Made by a program: the position numbers and the translations under genes
Origin: Streptomyces sp. Je 1-369
GTDB lineage: Bacteria > Actinomycetota > Actinomycetes > Streptomycetales > Streptomycetaceae
Assembly (NCBI RefSeq): GCF_026810505.1
Contig: NZ_CP101750.1
Location: 7,118,515-7,182,514, forward strand
Length of the DNA stretch: 64,000 nucleotides
Reading direction: 5' to 3'
Shown here: positions 6,786 to 15,931 of the stretch, in pieces
Numbering within the stretch: position 1 is the stretch's first letter
How the letters are laid out: each line of letters starts with the position of its first letter
Notes under the pieces: model-generated
Told to the model about the DNA's origin: nothing
What the model saw: only the letters and a program-made list of their open reading frames with translations
The model's database searches: none

Positions 6786-9406
6786 GCGCCACGTTGAACA
6801 CCACCCTCCAGACCCTCCGCCACCGCTGGCCCACCTTCGTCGGCAGCTTCGTCGCCCTCTCCCTGGGCGTCGCCCTGATCGCCGTCATGGGACTGGCCCT
6901 GGCCTCCTCGCAGGACGCACCGCCCCGCGGCCCGGAGCGGTTCGCCGTCGCGCCGGTCGTCGTCAAGGGACAGGACACCCTCACGGTGCCCACCTCGCTC
7001 GACGACCGCACGCAGAAGCTCGCGCAGCCGCGCCCCGTCCCGGACGGCGTCGTCGCGAAGCTGCGCCGCCTCGGAACCGTCGTCCAGGACCGGTCGTTCA
7101 CCGTCCGGGCCGAGCGCGGCCCCGCCGACCTGGTCGGCCACCCCTGGTCCACCGCGGCCTTCGCACCGTACGAGCTCGACGCGGGACGCGCGCCCCGCGC
7201 CGCGGACGAGGTCGTCGTCAGCGGGGACTGGGCCCGTCCCGGCACCCGGCTGCGGACCGGCGACGGGACGGTGCGTGTCGTCGGCACCGTGGCGGGACTC
7301 GGCTTCGAGAGCGCCGTGTTCTACACCGACGCCCGCGCCGCCCAGCTGTCGCCGCGCAGCCTCCAACTCGTGGTCGACGCCGACGCGTCGGCCGTGCGGG
7401 AGGCGGTACGCGGCAGCGGCGACGATGGTGACGGAGGTCAAGTCCTCACCGGTAAGGGAGCCCAAGTCCTCACCGGTAAGGAAGCCCAAGTCCTCACCGG
7501 TAAGGGAGCCACAGCCCTCACCGGTAAGGGGGCCGCAGTCCTCACCCGTAAGGGAGCCGCAGTCCTCCCCGGTAACGGAGCCCAGGTCCTCACCGGTGAC
7601 GCGCGCCGGTACGCCGACGCCGACCCCGACCGGGACAGCGAGGCGCTCACCGCGATGAACGCCATGTTCGGCACGGCGGGCGGCGTCACCGGCTTCGTGT
7701 CGGTGTTCGTCGTGGCGTCCACCTTCGCGTTCGCCGTGGCCCAGCGGCGCCGCGAGTTCGGGCTGCTGCGCACCGCGGGCGCCACCCCGGGGCAGATCCG
7801 CCGCATGGTCGCCACCGAGGCGCTCGTGGTCGGCGTGCTCGCCTCGGCCGCGGGCTGCGCGCTCGGCTCCTACGGCGCGCCGAAGCTCGCCGCGTGGGCG
7901 GTCCACGAGAGCCTCGCGCCGCGCTGGTTCACCATCGGCGACTACACCTGGCCCTACCACTTGGCGTTCTGGACCGGCCTGTTCGTCGCCCTGTGCGGTG
8001 CGGTGGCCGCGTCATGGCGTGCGGGTCGCACAGGGCCCACCGAAGCGTTGCGCGAGGCGTCCGTGGACGCCCGGGCGATGACGTGGGGCCGTTGGCTGGT
8101 CGGCTCGGTGCTCCTGGCCACGGCCGCCGTGACCCTGGTCCTGGCCCTGGTGACGAGTCCGGGTGACCTGTTGCAGCGCAAGACCTACATCAGCAGGCCC
8201 ATGCTGCTGATCACCGCGGTCGCGCTGCTGGCGCCGGTACTCGTGCGGCCCCTGGCCCGGCTGCTGGCCTGGCTGCCCGCGCGGCTGCCGGGCGCCGGTG
8301 GGATGCTCGTACGGGAGAACGCCGCCGCCGGAGTACGCCGTACCGCCGCCGTCGCGGCCCCCGTGCTGGTCACGGTCGCACTGGCGGGATCGCTGCTGGG
8401 CGCCACGGCGACGCTCGGCGGGGCGAAGGCGACGGAGATACGGGAGCGGACGGCCGCGGATTTCGTGGTCACTCCGGCGGGCGACGCGGGCTTCGACGCG
8501 GCGACGCTGAAACGGCTCCGTGCCGTGCCCGGCGGCACCGCGGCCGCGGCGAGCTCGTCGAGCGCCGTGTACGTCCTGGAGGACGGCGTGGCGCTCATCA
8601 AGTCAGATGCCAGAGCCGTCGAACCGGGACCGTTCGCGGCGACGGCGCGTCTCCCGCTGACCGCGGGGAAGGTGCGGGACCTGGACGACGACTCGATCAT
8701 CGTCAACGAGGAGTGGGCGCGGCACACCGTGGGCGAGCGGGTGGACGTGTGGCTCGGCGACGGCACGCGGAAGTCCCTGGAGGTCGCCGCCGTCATGACC
8801 ACGGGCACCGGCAACAACGGCGTCTACGTCACCCCGCGCAACGCACCCACGGCTCCCGTCGACCGGGTCGACGTACGCCTCGCGCCGGGTGCCGACCCGG
8901 CCACCGTGGCCTCGGGTCTGCGTGCGGCGGTGCGGGCGTCGGGCGGCGAGGTGCTCACCCGGGACGCCTGGGTGCGGGCGATGTCACCCGAGACCAACCG
9001 GACGACCCGGACGGGCCTCTTCATGGTCCTCGGGATCGCCCTCCTCTACACGGGCATCTCCGTGGCCAACACGATGGTCATGGCGACCTCCGACCGGGTC
9101 CGTGAACTGGCGGTCCTGCGGCTGGCAGGAGCCACCGGGCCGCAGGTGCTGCGGCTGGTGGGCGCGGAGGCCCTGATGGTGGTCATGGTCGGCGGTCTGC
9201 TGGGAGCACTGGTCGCCGCGCTCAACCTGGTGGGGATGTGGAGCGCGCTGGGCCTGCTCTCGGTGTGGACGTCCATCGAGATCCCGTGGGCGACGCTCGG
9301 GGCGGTCCTGGGCGCCTGCGCGGTGCTGGCCGTGATCTCGGCGGTCGCACCGGCCGGTCTCGCGCTGCGACGTGGGGGGATGTCGGTGGCGGGCGTACGG
9401 GAGTGA
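6779..9406 (+). CDS. FtsX/MacB-type ABC transporter permease
   Basis: Permease of 875 residues and partner of the ATPase just upstream (GTG start overlapping its stop). The layout is that of a double FtsX unit: a membrane segment at about 21-41, a large extracellular domain, a first group of segments around 300-430, further segments near 440-510, a second extracellular part and three C-terminal segments between about 745 and 865. Such permeases export peptides or lipophilic drugs or act with a kinase in drug sensing. Residues 221-275 in the first extracellular domain are seven 8-residue repeats (QVLTGKGA and variants). The adjacent two-component system is the likely regulator. Confidence 0.9.
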   Translation: MLSATLNTTLQTLRHRWPTFVGSFVALSLGVALIAVMGLALASSQDAPPRGPERFAVAPVVVKGQDTLTVPTSLDDRTQKLAQPRPVPDGVVAKLRRLGTVVQDRSFTVRAERGPADLVGHPWSTAAFAPYELDAGRAPRAADEVVVSGDWARPGTRLRTGDGTVRVVGTVAGLGFESAVFYTDARAAQLSPRSLQLVVDADASAVREAVRGSGDDGDGGQVLTGKGAQVLTGKEAQVLTGKGATALTGKGAAVLTRKGAAVLPGNGAQVLTGDARRYADADPDRDSEALTAMNAMFGTAGGVTGFVSVFVVASTFAFAVAQRRREFGLLRTAGATPGQIRRMVATEALVVGVLASAAGCALGSYGAPKLAAWAVHESLAPRWFTIGDYTWPYHLAFWTGLFVALCGAVAASWRAGRTGPTEALREASVDARAMTWGRWLVGSVLLATAAVTLVLALVTSPGDLLQRKTYISRPMLLITAVALLAPVLVRPLARLLAWLPARLPGAGGMLVRENAAAGVRRTAAVAAPVLVTVALAGSLLGATATLGGAKATEIRERTAADFVVTPAGDAGFDAATLKRLRAVPGGTAAAASSSSAVYVLEDGVALIKSDARAVEPGPFAATARLPLTAGKVRDLDDDSIIVNEEWARHTVGERVDVWLGDGTRKSLEVAAVMTTGTGNNGVYVTPRNAPTAPVDRVDVRLAPGADPATVASGLRAAVRASGGEVLTRDAWVRAMSPETNRTTRTGLFMVLGIALLYTGISVANTMVMATSDRVRELAVLRLAGATGPQVLRLVGAEALMVVMVGGLLGALVAALNLVGMWSALGLLSVWTSIEIPWATLGAVLGACAVLAVISAVAPAGLALRRGGMSVAGVRE
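7439..7602 (+). repeat. 24-base in-frame tandem repeat in the permease gene
   Basis: Seven units of 24 bases (CAAGTCCTCACCGGTAAGGG plus GAGCC or close variants), the last incomplete. They encode a string of QVLTGKGA-like octapeptides in the extracellular domain. Confidence 0.95.
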
Positions 9407-9483
9407 GGCGACGTCGTGGGTGGGCGCGGGGGGGGCATGCGCTCAACTGCCGCACTGGGCGCCGTAATCAAAGCCCCCCGCCG

Positions 9484-9560
9484 GTCGCGGTCGCTACCAG
9501 TCGCTACCAGTCGCTACGAGTGGCCACCTGTCGCCCCCTGTCGCCACCGGTCGCCCCCTG
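9484..9560. repeat. Degenerate repeats of about 10 bases between convergent genes
   Basis: Variants of GTCGCTACCA and GTCGCCCCCT follow each other between the permease stop (9406) and the LuxR-type gene stop (9564). No terminator-like hairpin stands out. Confidence 0.6.
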
Positions 9561-9563
9561 TCG

Positions 9564-10451
9564 CTACGGAAGCAGGCCCGCCCGGCGCGCCGCCACCACC
9601 GCCTCCAAGCGCGTGTGCGCCCCCAGTTTCCGCATGGCCGAGCGGAGATAGCCCTTCACGGTCTCGGGGCGCAGGCCGAGCCGTTCGGCGGCCGCCGCGT
9701 TCGTCACGCCGCCCGCCACGCAGGACAGCACGTCGACCTCGCGGGGGGCCAGGGCGACCGGGCGGTCCCGTGGGTGGTCCGGGACCAGCGTCGCCGATGC
9801 CAGGCGGCCGCACACCGCGAGGAGTTCGGCCCGCAGGGACGCGTCGGTGACGCGCGGAGCCAGCGCCCGCAGCGCGCCGTGCGCCTCACGGACCTGCTCC
9901 CACGCCCCCGGCCCCGGGCCCGGGGCCGATCCCGCACCCGCACCCGCGCCCGCACTGTCACCGCCCCCGCCCGACTCCGCCACCGCCGCCAGCAGCGACC
10001 GCACCTCGTCCCGTACGACCAGCGCCTGTTCCACGTCGCGCGCCGCGGCCACCGCCGCCGACAGCGTCCGGTCGCCGAGCGGCTGGGCCGCGCGCAGCGC
10101 GCCGTACAGGACTCCGCGCACCCGGCGACGTACCACCACGGGCACCGCGAGCACCGACCGCAGGCCCTCCGCCGCGACCGCCGCGTCGTACTCGTGGCTG
10201 ATGTGCCGCGACACGTGGTAGTCGGTGACCGCGCAGGGCCGCGACAGGGCGACGGCCTTGCCGCCGAGGCCGTTCCCGGACGAGATGGCGAGGCCGTGCA
10301 GCGCACGCGTACCCGTGCCGACCAGTTCGCCGATGCGGACCTGACGCGGCCCGTCGAGCAGACCGCCGTAGGCCACCGGGAGCCCCGTGCCGCGGCGCAG
10401 CCGCAGCAGAGCGGCCCGCATCTCCACCGTCTCGCCGCCGTCAGCCGACAC
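9564..10451 (-). CDS. GAF-LuxR transcriptional regulator
   Basis: Probable regulator of the two acyl-CoA synthetase genes that start on the other side of its promoter. The 295-residue protein has a GAF-like sensor domain (about 10-155), a linker rich in Gly/Ala/Pro (GAGAGAG and GPGPG repeats near 180-200) and a LuxR-type helix-turn-helix at the C-terminus (LAPREVDVLSCVAGG). GTG 10451 is preceded by AAAGGG eight bases upstream; the frame is open to a GTG at 10508 but has no better ribosome-binding site. The ligand is unknown; an acyl-CoA or acid is a guess from the neighbours. Confidence 0.85.
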   Translation of the reverse strand: MSADGGETVEMRAALLRLRRGTGLPVAYGGLLDGPRQVRIGELVGTGTRALHGLAISSGNGLGGKAVALSRPCAVTDYHVSRHISHEYDAAVAAEGLRSVLAVPVVVRRRVRGVLYGALRAAQPLGDRTLSAAVAAARDVEQALVVRDEVRSLLAAVAESGGGGDSAGAGAGAGSAPGPGPGAWEQVREAHGALRALAPRVTDASLRAELLAVCGRLASATLVPDHPRDRPVALAPREVDVLSCVAGGVTNAAAAERLGLRPETVKGYLRSAMRKLGAHTRLEAVVAARRAGLLP

Positions 10452-10593
10452 GCGCCCGCCCTTTCGCCTCGCGACACCCCCGTCCGGGGGTAGTGGGATC
10501 CGCCTCACGAATTACACGATGTTCCGTAGCGTCCGGCAATGAGTACGGCAGCAGCAGAGTGATACGCCGCGAGCGCGGCGACTAGGGGTGCAC

Positions 10594-12321
10594 ATGACGA
10601 CTGACGGCACGAGCGCCACGGACCAGTTCCGTACCGCACGGGACTTCCTCCTGCGGCATCGAGAGGACTACGCCGCCGCGTACGAAGGCTTCGCCTGGCC
10701 GCGGCCCGAACGGTTCAACTGGGCGCTCGACTGGTTCGACGTCATCGCGGAGAACAACGACCGCACGGCCCTGCACATCGTCGAGGAGGACGGCACGGAG
10801 TCACGGTTCTCCTTCGCGCACCTGTCCGCCCGCTCGAACCGCGTCGCCAACTGGCTGCGCGCGCGGGGCGTCCGCGCCGGAGACCGCATCGTCGTCATGC
10901 TCGGCAACCAGGCCGAGCTCTGGGAGATCGCGCTCGCCGCGATGAAGCTGCGCGCCGTCGTCATCCCGGCGACGCCGCTCCTCGGCCCCGTCGACCTGCG
11001 CGACCGCATCGACCGCGGCCGCGCCCGGCACGTGGTCGTACGCCCCGAGGACACCGGGAAGTTCGACGACGTACCCGGCGACTACACACGGATCACCGTA
11101 GGGGGCGCACGCGACGGGTGGGTCTCCTACGAGGGAGTCGACGACGCCACCGCCACCCCCCACGCCACCGTCACCTCCCACACCACCGTCACCCCTGACC
11201 TCTTCGAGCCCGACGGCATCACCCTCGCCGACGACCCCCTGATGCTCTACTTCACCTCGGGCACCACCGCCCAGCCCAAGCTCGTCGAGCACACCCACGT
11301 CTCGTACCCCGTGGGCCACCTCGCCACGATGTACTGGATCGGCCTCAAGCCCGGCGACGTCCACCTGAACATCTCCTCGCCCGGCTGGGCCAAGCACGCC
11401 TGGTCGAACCTCTTCGCCCCGTGGAACGCCGAGGCGACGGTCTTCATCCACAATTACGCGCGCTTCGACGCCGGACGGCTCATGGCGGAGATGGACCGGG
11501 CGGGCGTCACGTCGTTCTGCGCGCCGCCCACCGTATGGCGCATGCTCATCCAGGCCGACCTGACCCAGCTGCGCACCCCGCCCCGCGAGGTCGTCGCGGC
11601 CGGGGAGCCGCTCAACCCCGAGGTCATCGAGCAGGTGCGGCGCGACTGGGGCGTCACCATCCGCGACGGCTTCGGGCAGACCGAGACGGCCGTGCAGGTC
11701 GCCAACTCGCCGGGACAGCAGCTGAAGCCCGGCTCGATGGGCCGCCCCACCCCCGGCTTCACCGTCGAGCTCCTCGACCCGGTGACCGGCGCGCCCGGCG
11801 CCGCGGAGGGCGAGATCTCCCTCGACCTGGGTTCGGACCCGGTGGGCCTGATGGCCGGCTACCACGGCGACCCCGAGCGCACGGCACAGGCGATGGCCGG
11901 CGGCTACTACCGCACCGGCGACATCGGCTCACGCGACGCCGACGGCTACATCACCTACGTCGGACGCGCCGACGACGTCTTCAAGGCCTCCGACTACAAG
12001 ATCTCCCCGTTCGAGCTGGAGAGCGCACTCCTGGAGCACGAGGCGGTCGCCGAGGCCGCGGTCGTGCCCGCGCCGGACGCGGTGCGGCTCGCCGTGCCGA
12101 AGGCGTACGTCGTGCTCGCCGAAGGGTTCGAACCGGGCCCGGACACGGCGAAGCTGCTGTTCGAGCACTCGCGCGCGGTGCTCGCCCCGTACAAGCGCCT
12201 GCGCCGCATCGAGTTCGGCGCCCTCCCCAAGACCGTGTCGGGCAAGATCCGCCGCATCGAGCTGCGCGAGGCGACGGCCGCGGGTTCGGACGCGGAGTAC
12301 CGCGAGGAGGACTTCCGGTGA
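10594..12321 (+). CDS. AMP-binding acyl-CoA synthetase, ACS/medium-chain type
   Basis: Adenylate-forming enzyme of 575 residues that activates a carboxylic acid to its acyl-CoA in the cytoplasm. The AMP/P-loop motif is [11 protein letters not shown], the adenine-site motif is DGFGQTE, the hinge follows YRTGDIG, and the catalytic lysine is in [10 protein letters not shown] near the C-terminus. The sequence resembles the acetyl-CoA synthetase/medium-chain branch rather than FadD. Residues near 189-200 are a small insert with two 6-residue repeats ([12 protein letters not shown]). ATG 10594 follows AGGGG. It shares a GTGA overlap with the next synthetase, so the two are an operon. Confidence 0.92.
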   Translation: MTTDGTSATDQFRTARDFLLRHREDYAAAYEGFAWPRPERFNWALDWFDVIAENNDRTALHIVEEDGTESRFSFAHLSARSNRVANWLRARGVRAGDRIVVMLGNQAELWEIALAAMKLRAVVIPATPLLGPVDLRDRIDRGRARHVVVRPEDTGKFDDVPGDYTRITVGGARDGWVSYEGVDDATATPHATVTSHTTVTPDLFEPDGITLADDPLMLYFTSGTTAQPKLVEHTHVSYPVGHLATMYWIGLKPGDVHLNISSPGWAKHAWSNLFAPWNAEATVFIHNYARFDAGRLMAEMDRAGVTSFCAPPTVWRMLIQADLTQLRTPPREVVAAGEPLNPEVIEQVRRDWGVTIRDGFGQTETAVQVANSPGQQLKPGSMGRPTPGFTVELLDPVTGAPGAAEGEISLDLGSDPVGLMAGYHGDPERTAQAMAGGYYRTGDIGSRDADGYITYVGRADDVFKASDYKISPFELESALLEHEAVAEAAVVPAPDAVRLAVPKAYVVLAEGFEPGPDTAKLLFEHSRAVLAPYKRLRRIEFGALPKTVSGKIRRIELREATAAGSDAEYREEDFR

Positions 12322-13940
12322 GTGAGCGGTCCAGCACACTTTCCTACGCCCACGGCACGAGCGGCACGCCGCTCCTCGGCGACACCATCGGGCAGAACCT
12401 CGACCGGGCCGTCGCGGCCTGGCCCGACCGGGACGCGCTCGTGGACGTCGCCGCCGGCACCCGCTGGACGTACGCCGAATTCGGGTCGGCGGTCGAGCGG
12501 CTGGCGCGCGGGTTCCTCGGGGCCGGGGTGGCCAAGGGCGACCGCGTCGGGATCTGGGCGGTGAACTGTGCCGAGTGGGTCCTCGTGCAGTACGCCACCG
12601 CCCGCATCGGCGCCATCATGGTCAACATCAACCCGGCGTACCGGGCGCACGAGTTGGAGTACGTGCTCAACCAGTCCGGCGTCTCCGTCCTGATCGCCAC
12701 GCAGGCCCACAAGAGCAGCGACTACCGCGCGCTCGTCGACGAGGTACGCCCCCGCTGCCCCGACCTGCGCGCCGTCCACTACATCGGGGACGAGCGGTCG
12801 TGGGGCGCGCTGCTGGACGCGGCCGGTACGGTGCGCGACGGCGAACCGGCCGCCCGCGAAGCCGAGTTGAGCTGCGACGACCCCGTCAACATCCAGTACA
12901 CCTCCGGCACCACCGGCTTCGCCAAGGGAGCCACGCTCTCCCACCACAACATCCTCAACAACGGCTACTGGGTGGGCCGTACGGTCGGCTACACCGAGCA
13001 GGACCGGGTCTGTCTGCCCGTGCCCTTCTACCACTGCTTCGGCATGGTGATGGGCAACCTCGGGGCCACCTCGCACGGCGCGTGCATCGTCATCCCCGCC
13101 CCGTCCTTCGACCCGGTCGCCACGCTGCACGCCGTCGAGCGGGAGCGCTGCACCTCGCTGTACGGCGTACCGACGATGTTCATCGCCGAGCTGAACCTCG
13201 CCGACTTCGCCACGTACGACCTGAGTTCACTGCGCACCGGCATCATGGCGGGGTCGCCCTGCCCGGTCGAGGTGATGAAGCGCGTCGTCGCCGAGATGCA
13301 CATGGAGGAGGTCTCCATCTGCTACGGCATGACCGAGACCTCGCCCGTCTCCACACAGACGCGCCGCGACGACGACCTGGAGCGCCGCACCGGCACGGTC
13401 GGCCGGGTCCTGCCCCACATCGAGGTCAAGGTCGTCGACCCCGCGACCGGCGTGACGCTGCCGCGCGGCGCCTCCGGCGAGCTGTGCACGCGCGGGTACA
13501 GCGTCATGCTCGGCTACTGGGACGAGCCCGAGCGGACCTCCGAAGTCATCGACTCCGGGCGCTGGATGCACACGGGTGACCTCGCGGTCATGCGTGAGGA
13601 CGGGTACGTCCAGATCGTCGGCCGCATCAAGGACATGATCATCAAGGGCGGCGAGAACATCTACCCCCGGGAGATCGAGGAGTTCCTGTACGCCCACCCG
13701 AAGATCGCGGACGTACAGGTGGTGGGCGTACCCGACGAGCGGTACGGGGAGGTGCCGCTGGCCTGCGTGATCGTGCGGGACCCCGACGACGTCCTCACGC
13801 TGGACGAACTCCAGGACTACTGCAAGGGGCAGCTGGCCCACTACAAGATCCCGGCCGCCCTGCGCATCCTGGAGGCGTTCCCCATGACGGTCTCCGGAAA
13901 GGTGCGCAAGATCGAGCTCAGGGAGCGGTACGGGGAGTGA
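12318..13940 (+). CDS. AMP-binding acyl-CoA synthetase, FadD-like
   Basis: Second adenylate-forming acyl-CoA synthetase, 540 residues. The P-loop is [14 protein letters not shown], the A5-type motif CYGMTETSP, the hinge motif MHTGDLAV followed by [20 protein letters not shown], and the catalytic lysine lies in [13 protein letters not shown]. This pattern fits the FadD/medium-to-long-chain or aryl-acid branch. GTG 12318 overlaps the stop of the preceding synthetase by four bases (GTGA). Two synthetases under one GAF-LuxR regulator suggest catabolism of an unusual acid; the substrate cannot be read from the sequence. The 3' end overlaps the convergent acetyltransferase gene by 23 bases. Confidence 0.92.
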   Translation: MSERSSTLSYAHGTSGTPLLGDTIGQNLDRAVAAWPDRDALVDVAAGTRWTYAEFGSAVERLARGFLGAGVAKGDRVGIWAVNCAEWVLVQYATARIGAIMVNINPAYRAHELEYVLNQSGVSVLIATQAHKSSDYRALVDEVRPRCPDLRAVHYIGDERSWGALLDAAGTVRDGEPAAREAELSCDDPVNIQYTSGTTGFAKGATLSHHNILNNGYWVGRTVGYTEQDRVCLPVPFYHCFGMVMGNLGATSHGACIVIPAPSFDPVATLHAVERERCTSLYGVPTMFIAELNLADFATYDLSSLRTGIMAGSPCPVEVMKRVVAEMHMEEVSICYGMTETSPVSTQTRRDDDLERRTGTVGRVLPHIEVKVVDPATGVTLPRGASGELCTRGYSVMLGYWDEPERTSEVIDSGRWMHTGDLAVMREDGYVQIVGRIKDMIIKGGENIYPREIEEFLYAHPKIADVQVVGVPDERYGEVPLACVIVRDPDDVLTLDELQDYCKGQLAHYKIPAALRILEAFPMTVSGKVRKIELRERYGE

Positions 13941-14463
13941 CGGCGGCCCCGGTGAGATCGCGGCGCATGCACAGGCGGGGCCAGCGGTCGAGGTCGAGCT
14001 CCGCCTCGTGCGCGCGGATGTCCCGCAGGGCCGGGGTGAGTTCGGCGTCCGCGAGCGGGCGGAAGCCGATGCGGGCGTAGTACGGGGCGTTCCACGGGAC
14101 GTCGGCGAACGTCGTCAGGGTCAGCGCGGTCGCACCCTCCTCGCGGGCGCGGTCCGCGGCGTACGCGATCAGCGCGCGCCCGACGCCGCGGCGGGCGGCG
14201 CGCGGGTGCACGGTGACCTGCTCGATGTGGAGCGCGTGGGCGTCGGGCAGGGGGTCGGCGATGAGGTACGCGATGGGGGAGTCCTTGTCGTCGACCGCTA
14301 CCCAGGCGTGGCCGGCCCGCCGGTAGCGGTCCAGCTCCTCGACCGTGGGTGGTTCGTCGTCCGCGATCTCAGCCATGCCGAGGGAACGGAACGGTTCGCC
14401 CGCGGCGCGCTCGATGTCCTGGAGCGTGGGCAGTTCGGCGGCGGCGACGGGTCGGATGAGCAT
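13918..14463 (-). CDS. GNAT-family N-acetyltransferase
   Basis: 181-residue acetyltransferase using acetyl-CoA. The GNAT core runs from about 3 to 150; motif A is [17 protein letters not shown] with the R-x-x-G-x-G/A pyrophosphate loop, and the late strand [10 protein letters not shown] is typical. Substrate unknown. Transcribed alone and convergent with the acyl-CoA synthetase operon, with a 23-base overlap of the two stops, so mutual antisense transcripts are possible. Confidence 0.9.
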   Translation of the reverse strand: MLIRPVAAAELPTLQDIERAAGEPFRSLGMAEIADDEPPTVEELDRYRRAGHAWVAVDDKDSPIAYLIADPLPDAHALHIEQVTVHPRAARRGVGRALIAYAADRAREEGATALTLTTFADVPWNAPYYARIGFRPLADAELTPALRDIRAHEAELDLDRWPRLCMRRDLTGAAVTPRTAP

Positions 14464-14568
14464 GGGGTGAGTATGGCCCGGTCAAAATGTGTTGTGCGGC
14501 GGTGGGTGGAGCGGGGATCGTGGGCCGGTCCGGCGGAGACGCTTCGGGTCCGCTGATCCTTCCGATCC

Positions 14569-14620
14569 TTGCTCCTTGCTCCTTGCTCCTTGGTTCTTGG
14601 TTCTTGGTTCTTGGTCCTTT
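14569..14620 (+). repeat. Heptamer repeats upstream of the MFS gene
   Basis: TTGCTCC is repeated three times and then passes into TTGGTTC repeated three times, ending in TTGGTCC. The stretch is pyrimidine-rich and lies between the divergent acetyltransferase and MFS genes. A unit of seven bases would shift the frame in a gene, and this is non-coding. Confidence 0.9.
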
Positions 14621-14650
14621 TCCTTTCCGTCGAACCCATGGGGTGTGTGC

Positions 14651-15931
14651 GTGCGTCTGTCCAAGGCCGGTGATCCCGAGGAGGTCGGGACCGTTGCGGG
14701 TGGGGCTGCCGAGGTGCGGGCGGCCGGTCTGAGTCGGGGCATGGTGCTGCTGCTCGCCGTCACCTGTGGCGTGGCCGTCGGGAACGTGTACTTCCCGCAG
14801 GCCGTCAGTCCGCTGGTCGCCGACGGGCTGAACGTCTCGGCCGACACCGCGGCGCTCGTCGTCACCGCCACGCAGTTCGGGTACGCGGGCGGCATCTTCC
14901 TCCTCGTACCGCTCGCCGACCGCGTCCCGTACCGGACGCTCATCGTCACGCTCCTCTCCCTCGCCGGGCTCGGCCTGCTCGGCGCGTCCGCCGCGCCGGG
15001 GATCTCGCCGCTGATCGCCGCGAGCGTCCTCGTCGGCGTCACCACGGTCGTGGCGCAGGTCATCGCGCCGACGGCGGCGGGGCTCGTCCCCGAGGAACGG
15101 CGCGGCGCCGTCGCGGGCACGCTCCTGAGCGGGTCGATCGGCGGGATGCTGCTGTCCAGGGTCTTCGGCGGCACGGTGGGGGAGTGGCTGGGCTGGCGTG
15201 CGCCGTATCTGATGACGTCGGTGATCGCGCTGGTCATCGCATGCGTACTGGCACGCGCGCTGCCGCGGTCGACGGCGCCCTCCCGGCAGCGGTACCCCGC
15301 CCTCCTCGCCCACTCCCTCCGCCTCCTGCGCACCGAGCCCGACCTGCGCCGCTCCGGCTTCTACCAGGCGATGGTCTTCGGCGGCTTCTCCGCTCTGTGG
15401 ACCGGCGTGGCGCTGCTCCTGACGGGGCCCGAGTACGGACTCGGCGCGTCGGCGGTCGGCGTGCTCGCGCTGGTCAACGCGGCGACCATGCTCTGTACGC
15501 CGGTCGCGGGGCGGCAGGTGGACCGCCGGGGGTCCGACGCGGTCAACCTGGTCTGCATGGTCGGGGTCCTGGTGGCCGCCGCCGTCCTGTTCGCGGGCGG
15601 CCTCGGCGGGGCGGCGGGGCTCGCGGCCCTCGCGGTGGGGTCGCTGCTGCTCGACGTCGCGATGCAGTCCGGCACGGTCGCCAATCAGGTACGGATATTC
15701 GGACTCAGCGACGAGGCGCGGGGGCGCCTCAACACGGCGTACATGACCTGCGCGTACCTGGGCGGAAGCGTCGGCTCTTGGCTTTCGGTGCACGCGTACG
15801 GGGCCTTCGGCTGGTCGGGCGTGTGCGCTCTGGTGGCCCTGATGACGACGCTCGCCCTGCTCCGCCATGTCGCCCACCTGCGCGGAGCCGCACGCTCCGG
15901 CGACGCGGCGAAGTTCGTTACGCGCCCGTAG
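14651..15931 (+). CDS. MFS transporter, probably drug or metabolite efflux
   Basis: Major-facilitator membrane protein of about 426 residues with 12 predicted membrane segments; the first begins near residue 28 (LSRGMVLLLAVTCGVAVGNVY). The motif between segments 2 and 3 is LVPLADRVPYR, a form of the MFS motif A, and segments resemble the YbcL/AraJ-type exporters. GTG 14651 has GGGG seven bases upstream; the frame is open to 14489, but that leader is low-complexity. The substrate is unknown. Its end overlaps the convergent zinc-ribbon gene by 14 bases. Confidence 0.87.
   Translation: MRLSKAGDPEEVGTVAGGAAEVRAAGLSRGMVLLLAVTCGVAVGNVYFPQAVSPLVADGLNVSADTAALVVTATQFGYAGGIFLLVPLADRVPYRTLIVTLLSLAGLGLLGASAAPGISPLIAASVLVGVTTVVAQVIAPTAAGLVPEERRGAVAGTLLSGSIGGMLLSRVFGGTVGEWLGWRAPYLMTSVIALVIACVLARALPRSTAPSRQRYPALLAHSLRLLRTEPDLRRSGFYQAMVFGGFSALWTGVALLLTGPEYGLGASAVGVLALVNAATMLCTPVAGRQVDRRGSDAVNLVCMVGVLVAAAVLFAGGLGGAAGLAALAVGSLLLDVAMQSGTVANQVRIFGLSDEARGRLNTAYMTCAYLGGSVGSWLSVHAYGAFGWSGVCALVALMTTLALLRHVAHLRGAARSGDAAKFVTRP

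Noticed and set aside
6475..7287. 270-residue minus-strand His/Arg-rich frame over the 63-base repeats
   Set aside because: The repeat unit has no stop in any frame, which makes long frames without coding meaning.
10594..13940. Nonribosomal peptide or polyketide cluster
   Set aside because: The adenylating proteins are stand-alone acyl-CoA synthetases without carrier or condensation domains.
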